In this document: piece after piece, positions 19,549-28,804 of the stretch
Numbering within the stretch: position 1 is the first letter of the stretch
How the letters are laid out: every line of letters begins with the position of its first letter
DNA from: an uncultured Novosphingobium sp.
GTDB taxonomy: Bacteria > Pseudomonadota > Alphaproteobacteria > Sphingomonadales > Sphingomonadaceae
Direction of reading: 5' to 3'
Assembly: GCA_946886075.1 (NCBI GenBank)
Contig: CAMPHR010000005.1
Span: 60,329-124,328, forward strand
Length of the DNA stretch: 64,000 bases
The notes under the pieces: model-generated
Database searches by the model: none
Told to the model about the DNA's origin: nothing
Seen by the model: the letters and a program-made list of their open reading frames with translations, nothing else
Program-made: the position numbers and the translations under genes

Positions 19549-20316
19549 TCAGGCTGGCCTCGTCACACGTCCGAACAGCAGTTGGTAGACATCTCCTCCG
19601 CCGTCAGCGTCGAAGCTTGCCATCACCTTTCGGAGGTCCTTGGGCGCAAGCGGCTTGCGTCCCTCGCTCGATACAACGGCACCGATGCCCTTGAGATGTG
19701 CGATCAGGCCGCGCGCGCCGTCGCAATCAAGGACGCAGTCCTCCTCGAAAGCGAAGGCGTCGTCATATCGCGCGAGCATGGCGGACAGCGCGCCAATTGA
19801 CGGATAGTCGGGGATGCCGGGCTTCAGTCCGCACGCTTCATGTGCTGCTCGCCACCGCGCAAAGCTGCCTGCTCCCATTGTCGAGAAAATGAGACTGCCC
19901 CCCGGTTTCAGCAGGCTGACCAGGCGCGCGATCGCTTCTTCCAGATCATCGAACCATTGGAACGCCAGGCTGGAGAGGATGAGGTCGAACCACTCTCCTT
20001 CGAACGCGGGCGCTTCTCCATCCATCGCCAGGAAAGTGCCCGCGACGAAAGCGCCTGTCGCCGTGCGGGCGAGCATTTCAGGCGACAGGTCAGTGACGAA
20101 CAGCTCCGCCGCTGGCCAGCGCTGCTGGATGTCGCGGGTCAACAGGCCCGTTCCACAACCGATTTCAAGGATTCGATTGACCCCGGCGGGCTTCTGCCTT
20201 TGGGCAAGATCAGCGACCAGCACCGCCGCCGCGCGTTGCGGGCCGGCATGATCCTCATAATGATCCGCCGCTGCGCCGAACGCCTCGCTTATCCGTTGCT
20301 TGCGGCCGCTGTTCAT
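19549..20316 (-). CDS. BioC-like SAM-dependent methyltransferase
   Basis: A class I methyltransferase of about 255 residues. Motif I is ILEIGCGTGLLT, with VTDLSPEML after it and LILSSLAFQWFDDLE in the middle, an arrangement close to BioC (malonyl-ACP O-methyltransferase of biotin synthesis). The GRKQRISEAFGAAADHYEDHAGPQ-type N terminus (split here: RISEAFGAAADHYE) is also BioC-like. No other biotin genes are nearby, so BioC activity is probable but not proven. An in-frame start four codons upstream is possible. Confidence 0.8.
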   Translation of the reverse strand: MNSGRKQRISEAFGAAADHYEDHAGPQRAAAVLVADLAQRQKPAGVNRILEIGCGTGLLTRDIQQRWPAAELFVTDLSPEMLARTATGAFVAGTFLAMDGEAPAFEGEWFDLILSSLAFQWFDDLEEAIARLVSLLKPGGSLIFSTMGAGSFARWRAAHEACGLKPGIPDYPSIGALSAMLARYDDAFAFEEDCVLDCDGARGLIAHLKGIGAVVSSEGRKPLAPKDLRKVMASFDADGGGDVYQLLFGRVTRPA

Positions 20317-20375
20317 GGCTAGTCGCATGGCAGAGCAACGCCGCCTTTGCCAGCGTCTTTAAGGAACCTCGCCGC

Positions 20376-21620
20376 ATGACCGCCCCTCAACCCCGGATAG
20401 CCGCCATGGACGTACTGCGCGGCTGCGCGGTGATGGGCATATTGTGGATGAACATCAGCGCCTTTGCCCTGCCGCAGACGGCCTATTTCAACCCTGCGGT
20501 AGCGGGGCCGCTTTCGACCGGCGACAAGCTGTTCTGGCTGACCAGTTTCCTGTTCTTCGACGGCAAGATGCGGGCGCTTTTCTCCATGCTCTTTGGCGCG
20601 TCGATGCTGCTGCTGATCGACCGTGAGGAAATGACGGGACGCAATGGCCAGCGCGGGCAAATCATTCGGGCGGTGTGGCTCTTCCTCTTTGGCCTCGCGC
20701 ATTATCTGCTGCTATGGGCCGGGGACATCCTGATGAACTATGCGCTGATCGGCCTGGTCGCGATGATGTTCATCCGCAATGAGCCGCTGTCGCTCGTCAA
20801 ATGGGCTTTCCTCTTTTTCCTCGCTCATTTCCTGATTTGCACGGCGTTTGTCGTCAGCATCCACGGATGGGCAGATGCCGCCGCTGCACCGGATGCCGCC
20901 GCCAGCCTTCGGGAAAGCTTCACCCGCTATGTGGGGTCCCTGAGCAATCCCGGCGACCCCGCCATTCGCCAGGAGATCGCGACCTATCGCAGTGGCTTTT
21001 CGACCATCTTCGGGCATCATCTGCAGCTCTATCTGGGCAACTGGTGGTGGTCGCTATCCCTGAGTGCCTTCGATACGCTTGGCTTCATGCTGATGGGCAT
21101 GGCGATGTTGAAAGGCGGTTTCCTGAGCGGCCGATGGCAGCCGGAGCAATATTGGCGAACGGCGCGGCACTGCTTCCTGATCGGATTGGTACCGATGGCG
21201 GTGCTTGCCGCCTGGTTGATGCTGCGCGGCTTCCCTGCTCTGTCCTCGCTGGGTGCGTCGCTCGCATGGTCATTTCCTTTCCGGATTCCCCTTGCGGTGG
21301 GCTGGGCTGCATTGATCCTGTGGGTATTCGTCAGGCATCGTGAGCAGCGCGTGGTCATGGCAGTGGCGCGCACGGGGCGCTTGGCGCTGAGCAACTATCT
21401 CGGCACCAGCTTCATCATGTGCGCCATTTTCTACGGCTGGGGGCTGGGGCTATTTGGGCATTTGCGGCCTGCGGAGCTACCTCTGGTCGTAATTTGCGGA
21501 TGGCTTTTCATGCTGGTCTGGTCGACGGCATGGCTCGCGCGATTCGACATCGGCCCGTTCGAATGGCTGTGGCGGAGCTTGGCACGCGGCAAAGCGCAAA
21601 AGATTCGCAACAGCATCTAA
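20376..21620 (+). CDS. DUF418 family polytopic membrane protein
   Basis: A 414-residue protein with about ten membrane helices. It begins with the heparan-acetyltransferase-like block RIAAMDVLRGCAVMGILWMN and ends in a DUF418 domain (FPFRIPLAVGWAAL, RTGRLALSNYLG). YeiB-type relatives are of uncertain function; transport or lipid/sugar acylation has been suggested for the fold. An AAGGAA ribosome site precedes ATG 20376. It is divergent from the methyltransferase gene. Confidence 0.88.
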   Translation: MTAPQPRIAAMDVLRGCAVMGILWMNISAFALPQTAYFNPAVAGPLSTGDKLFWLTSFLFFDGKMRALFSMLFGASMLLLIDREEMTGRNGQRGQIIRAVWLFLFGLAHYLLLWAGDILMNYALIGLVAMMFIRNEPLSLVKWAFLFFLAHFLICTAFVVSIHGWADAAAAPDAAASLRESFTRYVGSLSNPGDPAIRQEIATYRSGFSTIFGHHLQLYLGNWWWSLSLSAFDTLGFMLMGMAMLKGGFLSGRWQPEQYWRTARHCFLIGLVPMAVLAAWLMLRGFPALSSLGASLAWSFPFRIPLAVGWAALILWVFVRHREQRVVMAVARTGRLALSNYLGTSFIMCAIFYGWGLGLFGHLRPAELPLVVICGWLFMLVWSTAWLARFDIGPFEWLWRSLARGKAQKIRNSI

Positions 21621-21674
21621 TATTCTATTGCGACCCATTATCATCTGAGATATTCCCGAGTCAGGGAGAGCCTC

Positions 21675-21845
21675 ATGGTCGTCTGTGTCTGCAATGCCAT
21701 TCGCGAAAAGGACTTGAAGGAAGCCGTGCGCAGCGGCGCGGATACCCCTTGCAGCGCTTACGCTCGGCTCGGCCGCCGCCCGAAATGCGGCCAGTGCGTG
21801 CCCTTTGCCCGCACCTTGATCGCCGCCGAACGCGCTACCGCCTAA
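21675..21845 (+). CDS. bfd: Bacterioferritin-associated ferredoxin
   Basis: A 56-residue BFD-type [2Fe-2S] protein. The four ligands are in the CVC motif at residues 4-6 and CGQC in the RRPKCGQCVPFARTL block. It reduces bacterioferritin to release stored iron. Ribosome site GGGAG sits upstream of the ATG. It is 161 bases before bfr on the same strand; a possible Fur-like sequence (TTGCGA...ATTATC at 21628-21642) lies upstream. Confidence 0.95.
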   Translation: MVVCVCNAIREKDLKEAVRSGADTPCSAYARLGRRPKCGQCVPFARTLIAAERATA

Positions 21846-21852
21846 GCCGCAT

Positions 21853-21867
21853 TGCAAATCATCCGCA
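21853..21867. promoter_or_regulatory. Candidate Fur box between bfd and bfr
   Basis: TGCAAATCATCCGCA is an imperfect 15-base palindrome close to the alphaproteobacterial Fur pattern TGCRAATNATTYGCA. It differs at only two positions from the site at 61650-61664. Placement before an iron-storage gene fits iron control. Confidence 0.5.
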
Positions 21868-22006
21868 GCAAAACCTCCCAATTCACCGAGAACTCGACGC
21901 AATAGCGCTCGAGAAAAATGGCTGTTTTCCTGGGGTTTCGGGTTAACAAAGCGACACCCTCGCCCTATAGTCGCGCCTTCATTTCCAACAGCCGGAGGAC
22001 AGCGCC

Positions 22007-22486
22007 ATGAAGGGTGACTCTAAGGTCATCGACTATTTGAACGAGGTCCTCAAGAATGAGCTGACCGCGATCAATCAATATTTCCTGCATTACCGCATGC
22101 TCGATCATTGGGGCATCGAGAAGCTCGCGAAATTCGAATATGAAGAATCAATCGACGAGATGAAACATGCGGACAAGGTCGCGGAACGTATCCTGTTCCT
22201 TGATGGCCTGCCCAATTTCCAGCTGCTCGGACGCTTGAAGATCGGCGAATCCGTCGAAGAGGTGCTGAAGGCCGACCTGGAACTGGAATATGAAGCGCTT
22301 CCCGTTCTGAAGGACGCCATCGCCTATTGCGAGACCGTGCGCGACTATGTCAGCCGCGATCTCTTCCAATCGATTCTCGAGAGCGAGGAAGAGCATGTCG
22401 ATACGCTGGAAACCCAGTTCGAAATGATCGAACGCATGGGCATCCAGAACTACATTCAGCTTCAGAGCAAGGCTGCGGAAGATTGA
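22007..22486 (+). CDS. bfr: Bacterioferritin
   Basis: A 159-residue four-helix heme-containing ferritin that stores ferric iron in a 24-mer shell. Ferroxidase ligands Glu18, Glu51 and His54 are in place, and Met52, the axial heme ligand, is present in DEMKHADK. The ATG is preceded by CCGGAGGA. It pairs with bfd upstream, giving a store-and-release module; a candidate Fur box lies between them. Confidence 0.98.
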   Translation: MKGDSKVIDYLNEVLKNELTAINQYFLHYRMLDHWGIEKLAKFEYEESIDEMKHADKVAERILFLDGLPNFQLLGRLKIGESVEEVLKADLELEYEALPVLKDAIAYCETVRDYVSRDLFQSILESEEEHVDTLETQFEMIERMGIQNYIQLQSKAAED

Positions 22487-22492
22487 TTCGTC

Positions 22493-22519
22493 GCGGGCGG
22501 GCGCCGCATGCCCGCCCGC
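22493..22519. terminator. GC-rich hairpin between bfr and mutT
   Basis: A perfect ten-base stem GCGGGCGGGC / GCCCGCCCGC with a seven-base loop sits between the convergent bfr and mutT stops. There is no clear T-run. Confidence 0.6.
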
Positions 22520-22523
22520 CTCT

Positions 22524-22931
22524 TCACAGCAGCGAATCGAGCAAGCCGATCAGCGGCAGGTCCGCTGGCGGCATCTCCAGTGCATACATTTGATTTGGCC
22601 TGACCCACGTCAATTCCGTCGCGTGCTGCGCTTCGGGCAAGCCTTCCCATTTCCGGCAAACATAGAGCAGGAGCAGCAAGTGCTTGTCGCCAAGCGCCTC
22701 GCTGGCGAAGGCAGCTGGGGCAAGGCAGCTTGCGTGGGTGTGGATGCCCAATTCTTCTTCGAGCTCGCGAATCAGCGCAGCTTCCGGCGTTTCTCCTGCC
22801 TCCACTTTACCCCCGGGAAACTCCCACAGCCCCGCCATGGCTTTGCCCGGCGGCCGTTGTTGAAGCAGCACGCGACCGTCAGCATCCACAAGTGCGGCAG
22901 CGACCACGAGCAGAGGAAAAGCCGATGTCAT
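22524..22931 (-). CDS. mutT: MutT-type NUDIX pyrophosphohydrolase
   Basis: A 135-residue (deoxy)nucleoside triphosphate pyrophosphohydrolase. The intact Nudix box is GGKVEAGETPEAALIRELEEELGI (given here in parts: GGKVEAGE, RELEEELGI). MutT removes 8-oxo-dGTP to prevent A:T to C:G changes. It is convergent with bfr and divergent from the first pilin gene. Confidence 0.92.
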   Translation of the reverse strand: MTSAFPLLVVAAALVDADGRVLLQQRPPGKAMAGLWEFPGGKVEAGETPEAALIRELEEELGIHTHASCLAPAAFASEALGDKHLLLLLYVCRKWEGLPEAQHATELTWVRPNQMYALEMPPADLPLIGLLDSLL

Positions 22932-23010
22932 CTTCGTCCTTTAAGAGAGGTTTGTTAACCCTGCTCTTTTAAAGCCATCGCGAGCGTGTCTGCAATATTC
23001 GGGAAATCAC

Positions 23011-23196
23011 ATGCGCGGACTGATCGGAAAGCTGTCAATCATGACGTTGCTGCGCTGCGATCGTGGTGCGACGGCTATCGAATATGGACTGATCCTTGCA
23101 CTGATTGCCCTCGCCGTAGTTTCCTCCATGTCAAGTGTCGCAACGAAGACGATCAACATGTGGAACAACGTCGCCAGAGAAGTAGTCAATCATTAA
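23011..23196 (+). CDS. Flp family type IVb pilin, copy 1
   Basis: A 61-residue prepilin: short charged leader, prepilin peptidase site before ATAIEYGLILALIAL and one hydrophobic helix. Flp pilins are assembled by the Tad system into adhesive pili. It is more diverged than the next copy and has a longer leader and a C-terminal NVAREVVNH tail. No Tad or Cpa genes are in the window, so assembly genes must lie elsewhere. Confidence 0.92.
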   Translation: MRGLIGKLSIMTLLRCDRGATAIEYGLILALIALAVVSSMSSVATKTINMWNNVAREVVNH

Positions 23197-23320
23197 CCAT
23201 CAATGCCACAAATGGTCGTTAAATCTTTATCAACTCTTCGAGGTTAGAAAATCCATAGCTGACCTAATTTCGAGCGGGGCGGCCGGGTTGTTGAACGGAA
23301 TTTAGTCAAGGAGAATAGCA

Positions 23321-23479
23321 ATGCAGTTCATCCGCAAGATGATGAAGAATGAAAAGGGTGCGACCGCCATCGAATACGGTCTGATCGCAGCTCTGATCGC
23401 CGTCGCCGCCATCACGGCGATGTCGACTGTTGGTACGAAGCTGACCAACACCTTCAATAACGTTTCGAACAAGCTCTAA
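23321..23479 (+). CDS. Flp family type IVb pilin, copy 2
   Basis: A 52-residue prepilin: leader with Lys-rich MMKNEKG, cleavage before ATAIEYGLIAALIAV and one hydrophobic helix, ending FNNVSNKL. It has a strong AAGGAGA ribosome site and a perfect terminator, as expected for an abundant structural subunit. It lies 124 bases after copy 1; AT-rich intergenic DNA suggests its own promoter. Confidence 0.93.
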   Translation: MQFIRKMMKNEKGATAIEYGLIAALIAVAAITAMSTVGTKLTNTFNNVSNKL

Positions 23480-23495
23480 TTCTCTAGAGCTTCCG

Positions 23496-23535
23496 AAAAA
23501 ATGGGGCGGCGAACACAGTTCTGCCGCCCCTTTTT
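23496..23535 (+). terminator. Intrinsic terminator after the pilin genes
   Basis: The stem GGGGCGGC / GCCGCCCC (eight pairs), extended by an A-run before and TTTTT after it, closes the pilin unit. Confidence 0.92.
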
Positions 23536-23552
23536 CGTTCAGCCCTGAAAAT

Positions 23553-25034
23553 CTAGCCCGTCACTACGATCTTCACCTTTTGGCCAAGCTTCAGCGCCGT
23601 GCGAGCGTCCAAGGCGTTGAGCACTAGGAAACGCTCTATCTGTTGATCGGCATAAGCCATGCGCCGACTGAGCGACTGCACGGTATCTCCGGCCTTCACA
23701 GTAACGACATCCACCCGGCGCGGCTTGATATCCGCCGCCTCTTGAGGGGTGAGTCGCGTCACTGACTGCACCAGCGGCGTGAACGGCCCAATCCCCTGAC
23801 CCGCAGGTGCCAGCAGCAGGAAATGATAGGTGTTCCCACCGCCGAAATCATAGGCGAAGACGGTCGCGTCCACTTGGGTTGACTTGGCGCTGGCGCGAAT
23901 GGTGCGCCAAGCAGCGGGGATGCCATTCACGGTGGTACGGCGCACCTCCCCTTCCGGCACGCGGCTATTGCTGCCACCTAGTTTCGCGAAAACCGAATCT
24001 ACATAAGCGGTAAGATTGCCGGAGTAGGCGCCGCCTCCAAATTGCGCCTGTCCGCCAGAACCAGTGATGGAAACCGCGCTGGCACTATTTTCCATCCCGA
24101 AGCCGGAAGGTGCGGTGAAGGCCAGCCGCAGGTCAGGATGGCGGAAACGGCTACCCTCGATCACGCCTTGTCGTGGATCATCGCCATAAAGGACGCCGTC
24201 TAGCGCCTTTAGGAACTGATCCCCATTGCGCACGCCCGTAGCACCTTTTCGCGCCGAGGCATTGCGAGCCGCGCGACCCACGCGAGAAGCGGGATCAGGG
24301 TGTGTGCTGGCCCATTCGGGAACCGACCGCGCGTTACCGGAGACGCGCGCATCCAGGCTGCTCTGAGCGCCAAGCGACGCCAGCATGGAAGACAGTGCGC
24401 GAGGATCATAGCCAGCGGACGCCAGGTAACGGATGCCAAGATCGTCAGCCTCATATTCCTGGGTGCGGGAAAATTTGAGCGTCAGCAATTGGCTGCCCGT
24501 ACCAATGCCCTTCTGCAACAGGCCGGCGAAGGCCGAATCGCCAAGCAGTGCGCCGGTCAGAACTTGCAGCAATGTCCCGCCAATCGCGTTCCGCTGCGCC
24601 GCCTGCTGCCGCCGTTGGCCATGCTGAGCCGCGACATGCCCGATTTCATGGCCAAGCACGCCCGCAAGCTCAGCTTCGTCATTGGCCAGCGCCATCAGCT
24701 GCCGCGTCACATAAACATAGCCGCCTGGAATGGCGAAAGCGTTGTTGACCGGCGAATTCAGCAGAGTGACGGTAAAATCGCCTTGCGCGTTCGACAGGCC
24801 GGATTGAACCGCGATGCGACGGCCCACTGTCTCGACATATTTCGCCTGGGGCCCGCTGTAGGCGCCGCCAAATTCATTCAGAAGCTGCGGATGCTGCTTC
24901 GCGCCACTCGCCTTGTCCTGCGGACTGATTGACGTCACCGTCCGGATCGCGCGCTGCTGCCCAAGGACAGACGGTGCTGCGATGGCGGCAGCGATACCCA
25001 TCGCGCCGCACGTCCATGCCAATGCCCTTTTCAT
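23553..25034 (-). CDS. M48 family periplasmic metalloprotease with C-terminal LysM
   Basis: A 493-residue secreted zinc protease. Signal peptide is about 1-26; the zinc motif HEIGH is at 129-133 with a further Glu in the QEYEADDLGIRYL block. The C-terminal 50 residues form a LysM-like module (VTVKAGDTVQSLSRRM) that should bind peptidoglycan. Relatives (BepA/LoiP-type) act in outer-membrane protein quality control. It is last in the run from xerD and accA. Confidence 0.9.
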   Translation of the reverse strand: MKRALAWTCGAMGIAAAIAAPSVLGQQRAIRTVTSISPQDKASGAKQHPQLLNEFGGAYSGPQAKYVETVGRRIAVQSGLSNAQGDFTVTLLNSPVNNAFAIPGGYVYVTRQLMALANDEAELAGVLGHEIGHVAAQHGQRRQQAAQRNAIGGTLLQVLTGALLGDSAFAGLLQKGIGTGSQLLTLKFSRTQEYEADDLGIRYLASAGYDPRALSSMLASLGAQSSLDARVSGNARSVPEWASTHPDPASRVGRAARNASARKGATGVRNGDQFLKALDGVLYGDDPRQGVIEGSRFRHPDLRLAFTAPSGFGMENSASAVSITGSGGQAQFGGGAYSGNLTAYVDSVFAKLGGSNSRVPEGEVRRTTVNGIPAAWRTIRASAKSTQVDATVFAYDFGGGNTYHFLLLAPAGQGIGPFTPLVQSVTRLTPQEAADIKPRRVDVVTVKAGDTVQSLSRRMAYADQQIERFLVLNALDARTALKLGQKVKIVVTG

Positions 25035-25110
25035 GGCTTCTCCACATGCTGAACCTGTTACCGGGACGAAACGAGGTTCCCGGACGCATGTTCCTTCGCG
25101 CGGGGAGAGA

Positions 25111-26055
25111 TCAAGCGCCTATGGCAAGGAATTTGTCGGCCCGGTCGGTGCGCAGCTCTTGCGGGCCAAGCGCTGCAAGCGAATCCAACTCTTCGCCGAT
25201 CGCCGCGCCCAGGCTGGTGATCGCCTGCACAGGTTCACGATGCGCGCCGCCGGTCGGCTCCGCGATGATGCGATCGATGACGCCAAGACCCTTGAGGTGC
25301 TGCGCTGTCACCTGCATCGCGGTAGCGGCGTCGCTCGCCTTGTCAGCGGTCCGCCACAGGATGGATGCGCAGCCTTCGGGCGAGATGACCGAATAGACAG
25401 CATGTTCGAACATTAGCACCCGGTTGGCAGCGGCAAGTGCGACCGCGCCGCCCGAGCCGCCCTCACCCACCACAGCGGCAACCATGGGCACGCCCAGCGC
25501 AAGACACTGCTCGGTGGAACGGGCGATTGCCTCGGCTTGGCCGCGCTCTTCCGCCTGAACGCCGGGGAAAGCACCTGACGTATCGACCAGCGTCACGACC
25601 GGCAGGCCGAAGCGGTCCGCCAACTGCATCAAGCGGATCGCCTTGCGATAGCCTTCAGGCTTTGCCATCCCGAAATTGTGGCGGACGCGGCTGGCGGTGT
25701 CGTCACCCTTTTCATGGCCGATGACCATGACCCGGCGATCGCCCAGCATCGCCAGTCCGCCAATGATCGCCTGGTCGTCTGAAAAGGCGCGGTCCCCGGC
25801 GAGCGGCATGAAATTGTCGAACATGCCCGCGACATAATCCCTGAAGTGCGGGCGGTCGGGGTGACGAGCCACCTGCGTCTTCTGCCACGGCGTCAGCTTG
25901 GCATAGGTGTCCACCAGCATCTTGGCGGCGCGCTGTTCCAGCTTCTCGATCTCGCCGCTGATGTCGATATCACCGGCACTCGCCGTCGCGCGCAATTCGA
26001 TGACGCGCGCCTCAAGCTCGGCGATAGGCTTTTCAAATTCCAGAAAGCTAACCAT
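25111..26055 (-). CDS. accA: Acetyl-CoA carboxylase carboxyltransferase subunit alpha
   Basis: A 314-residue subunit that, with AccD, moves CO2 from biotin-BCCP to acetyl-CoA, making malonyl-CoA for fatty acids. Family features are the N-terminal [12 protein letters not shown] helix, GRPH-type [11 protein letters not shown] and the [12 protein letters not shown] oxyanion block. It starts 11 bases after xerD ends, so the two are co-transcribed. Confidence 0.97.
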   Translation of the reverse strand: MVSFLEFEKPIAELEARVIELRATASAGDIDISGEIEKLEQRAAKMLVDTYAKLTPWQKTQVARHPDRPHFRDYVAGMFDNFMPLAGDRAFSDDQAIIGGLAMLGDRRVMVIGHEKGDDTASRVRHNFGMAKPEGYRKAIRLMQLADRFGLPVVTLVDTSGAFPGVQAEERGQAEAIARSTEQCLALGVPMVAAVVGEGGSGGAVALAAANRVLMFEHAVYSVISPEGCASILWRTADKASDAATAMQVTAQHLKGLGVIDRIIAEPTGGAHREPVQAITSLGAAIGEELDSLAALGPQELRTDRADKFLAIGA

Positions 26056-26066
26056 GGCCGACGGCG

Positions 26067-26984
26067 TTAGGGGGCAGACGCTTCTTCGTCAACGAAACGA
26101 TGGCGCATTGTCGCCAGCGGATGGCGGCTATTCACCAATTCGACCAGGCGACGGCTGTCGACATGCGTATAGATCTGCGTCGTCCCGATATCGGCATGGC
26201 CCAGCATCGACTGGAGCGCGCGCAGGTCCGCCCCCCCTTCCAGAAGATGCGTGGCGAAGGCATGGCGCAGGACGTGGGGGCTCACCCGCTGCGGCGCGAT
26301 GCCTGCAGCTGCAGCCAACTGCTTGACCAGCTGATAGAGACGGATGCGGCTAAGGTGACTTTTGCCCGACGGGAAGAGCCAGGCGCTGTCAGCAGGCACA
26401 TACGCCAGCCAGGCGGAAACGGCCGCCCGCGCTCGGTCGGAGATTGGAACCAGCCGCTCCCGCGCGCCCTTACCTTTCAGGATCAGGAATGGCCGATCCG
26501 CCGCCAGCGCCCGGCGAGGCAGAGAGACCAGCTCGGTTGCCCGCAACCCAGACCCATAGAGCAGCTCGATCAATGCCGAGAGACGAAGGTCAAGCGGTGA
26601 GGGATGTTCGATCGCGAGCTTCTCCTCGATCAGGGCGAAGAGCGATCCGACTTCCTGTGCCGACAATATCTTGGGCAAGGGCCGCCGGGTAACGGGACGG
26701 GGCAAGGCGGCGGAGGGATTGTCGGCCCGTAGACCTTCTTCTTCCAGAAAGCTGTAAAAGGCTCGCAGCGCCGATGCCTTTCGCGCCACAGAGGACGCTG
26801 ACAGGTCTGCCCAGGCGGCGGCCAGTCCTGCGACGGCATCCTTGCTGGCCGCGGAAAGGCCGCCCAAGATTTTCGCGGCGCCCTCCAGATCTGCGCGATA
26901 AGCAAGCAAGGTGTTGCGTGAGGCTCCCCGTTCCGCCGCCATCATCTCCAGAAAACGGCCGATCAGCGCCCCATCTTCTCCCAT
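26067..26984 (-). CDS. xerD: Site-specific tyrosine recombinase XerD
   Basis: A 305-residue tyrosine recombinase of Xer length. The catalytic set is visible: Arg in [25 protein letters not shown] with His-x-x-Arg, [10 protein letters not shown] with the third His, and Tyr in IYTHV. An N-terminal SAM-like core-binding domain precedes it. It resolves chromosome dimers at dif. Embedded in a housekeeping operon, it is not a mobile-element integrase. XerD rather than XerC is by overall similarity. Confidence 0.9.
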   Translation of the reverse strand: MGEDGALIGRFLEMMAAERGASRNTLLAYRADLEGAAKILGGLSAASKDAVAGLAAAWADLSASSVARKASALRAFYSFLEEEGLRADNPSAALPRPVTRRPLPKILSAQEVGSLFALIEEKLAIEHPSPLDLRLSALIELLYGSGLRATELVSLPRRALAADRPFLILKGKGARERLVPISDRARAAVSAWLAYVPADSAWLFPSGKSHLSRIRLYQLVKQLAAAAGIAPQRVSPHVLRHAFATHLLEGGADLRALQSMLGHADIGTTQIYTHVDSRRLVELVNSRHPLATMRHRFVDEEASAP

Positions 26985-26988
26985 GGGC

Positions 26989-28800
26989 TCAGATCCGCGT
27001 CATCGCCTCCGCCGCGATCATCCGCGCTTCGGGATCGAGCCCGACCTGATGCAGAGCCGCGACGATATGATAGAGATGGGCAGGCGGCAGGCGATCCCAA
27101 TCCGCCGTCTGCATGCCAACGGCGGCCAGCAGCGCCACGGTGGCCCTCTCTCCCCGTGCCGCTGCCTGATGGATCGCACGGGCCCAACGGCTATTTGCCG
27201 CGAGATTGAAGCCATTGTCCTGCGCCAGCGACGCACTGGTTCGCGAATCAAGCCGGGCCAAGCCAGCGAGCGCCGCGATCAGCATCCGGCCCTTTTCTGC
27301 GCCAGCGTCATCGGCGAAGGAGGAAACCCGCCCTTCGCTGATATCCACCACCACGCTCGGCGCGCCGACCGCGAGCAATGCCCAGAGGTCCCCAGCACCG
27401 TCGCCTTCCGCTTGCCGCGCAACAGCGCTCCATCGCGCGGCGCTGCGATCATAGCCCGCGGTGAGCATCGCGGCGACCAGGTTGGCCGCCTCCCGCGCGT
27501 CAATTGCGGCAACGGGCAGAGCAGCCGCCGCCTTTGCCGTCGCGATCAGGCCGACATAGTCTGGCTTGCCATTGTCACGCCAGAGCGTTCGCATGGCCTG
27601 GACGCGCTCTTCGGACGAGCCCCCACGATAGGCTGTGCGCAGCGCATCCACCTTGTCAGCGACTTCAGGGGTCGCGTCGCCGTCAGCGGCCAACTGGCTG
27701 TAGAAGCTCACCAGAGCCTGGCTGGAAAATACCCCAAGTTGCGCTGCTGCCTCAGAACCCGGCAGGCGGCGCACCGCACTCAGGGCAGGCGCGCGCGCCT
27801 CCCATGCCCGCACATGCCGCCCGGCGTTGGCGTAGAGGGAATCAGGAATTTCGACGTTAAGCGCGGTTGCGAGGCCAAAACGCCATGCGGTCAGGCCATC
27901 CACGCCATCCCATTCGATCTTCACCGAACGGCGCGCGTTGAAGCCGGTGCCGACAACCTTTTCCGCCAATCGATAATCGACGCCACGCACGACACCCCGG
28001 CGCTGAGCCTGATTAAGCGCGGCGCTCGCCGACCCCTGATCGCCCGACAGTGCAGGACAGATAGCCCGCGTCATGTCCCATCCCGGTTCCTTGCTGTAGC
28101 GCAGCGCGCCACTGGAAAGCGGACAAAGGCCAGCCGGGTCAGCCGTCGCCAGATAGGTCTGCATCGCAACAGCGTAGAGGCGCGGCGTAAACTTGTCTGA
28201 ATCAACGCTCTGCACCAGCAATCGCGCGCTGTCCGCCTCCCCCATGCGCAGCAGCAGCCAAGCACGTTCAGCGACCCAGTCGGCGCCGTTGATGTCGCGC
28301 GGCGTGTCGGTTGCCGAAAGCAGCGCGCGCCGCAGCAGGATGGAGGCCCAGCGCGACGTGATCGGCGCGCGCGTTTCCTTCATCAATGTCGCGAGAAACT
28401 GGCCGGACTGCCCGCCAAAAGCATCAGGCGCCAGACCAAGCCGTTCGGGCGTCAGCGGCCCGACACGATCCAGCGACCGCTGCGCTCCCGCAGGCAGGTC
28501 ATATTTCTGCTTCTGCGCCGCAAGTTCTTCCTCGGACAGCTCGTCGACCGCTTGATCCGCGATAGCGTTGTCCGCAGGCGCAGCGTCACTGCCGGGCGGC
28601 AAAGGCTGGACCATCGGCACAGGGGCCGCTGGGGTAGTCGGACGCGCAGGCTGCGGCGCGGACGCTGGCGGCGGTGACGGCGCATCGCCAAAGCCTGGCG
28701 GCAGCAGCGATTCAGGCGTCTCCTGCGCGATCACCGGCAGCGCGAGAGCGAGCGCGAGCGTCCCCAGCGCCCATTTCGCATTCACCCGGCTTTGGCGCAT
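26989..28800 (-). CDS. Secreted helical-repeat-like protein of unknown function
   Basis: A 603-residue protein I do not recognise. A signal peptide (about 1-25, ending PVIAQ) is followed by a Pro/Ala-rich linker (about 30-80) and a long, Ala-rich, helical body with many WRA, ARL and LLRR repeats that resembles TPR/HEAT-like periplasmic scaffolds. Cys pairs such as AGLCPLS and RAICPAL are few. ATG 28800 is used since it begins the signal; it is four bases from the upstream small membrane gene. It precedes xerD by four bases, so expression is linked to xerD-accA. Confidence 0.75.
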   Translation of the reverse strand: MRQSRVNAKWALGTLALALALPVIAQETPESLLPPGFGDAPSPPPASAPQPARPTTPAAPVPMVQPLPPGSDAAPADNAIADQAVDELSEEELAAQKQKYDLPAGAQRSLDRVGPLTPERLGLAPDAFGGQSGQFLATLMKETRAPITSRWASILLRRALLSATDTPRDINGADWVAERAWLLLRMGEADSARLLVQSVDSDKFTPRLYAVAMQTYLATADPAGLCPLSSGALRYSKEPGWDMTRAICPALSGDQGSASAALNQAQRRGVVRGVDYRLAEKVVGTGFNARRSVKIEWDGVDGLTAWRFGLATALNVEIPDSLYANAGRHVRAWEARAPALSAVRRLPGSEAAAQLGVFSSQALVSFYSQLAADGDATPEVADKVDALRTAYRGGSSEERVQAMRTLWRDNGKPDYVGLIATAKAAAALPVAAIDAREAANLVAAMLTAGYDRSAARWSAVARQAEGDGAGDLWALLAVGAPSVVVDISEGRVSSFADDAGAEKGRMLIAALAGLARLDSRTSASLAQDNGFNLAANSRWARAIHQAAARGERATVALLAAVGMQTADWDRLPPAHLYHIVAALHQVGLDPEARMIAAEAMTRI

Positions 28801-28804
28801 GAAC

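Noticed and set aside
22941..22972. A standard CtrA binding site before the first pilin
   Set aside because: TTAA motifs are spaced by ten bases rather than seven; kept only as a low-interest observation.
26067..26984. Tyrosine recombinase as a phage or island integrase
   Set aside because: Length and motifs are those of XerD and it lies in a housekeeping run with accA; no attachment repeats were seen.
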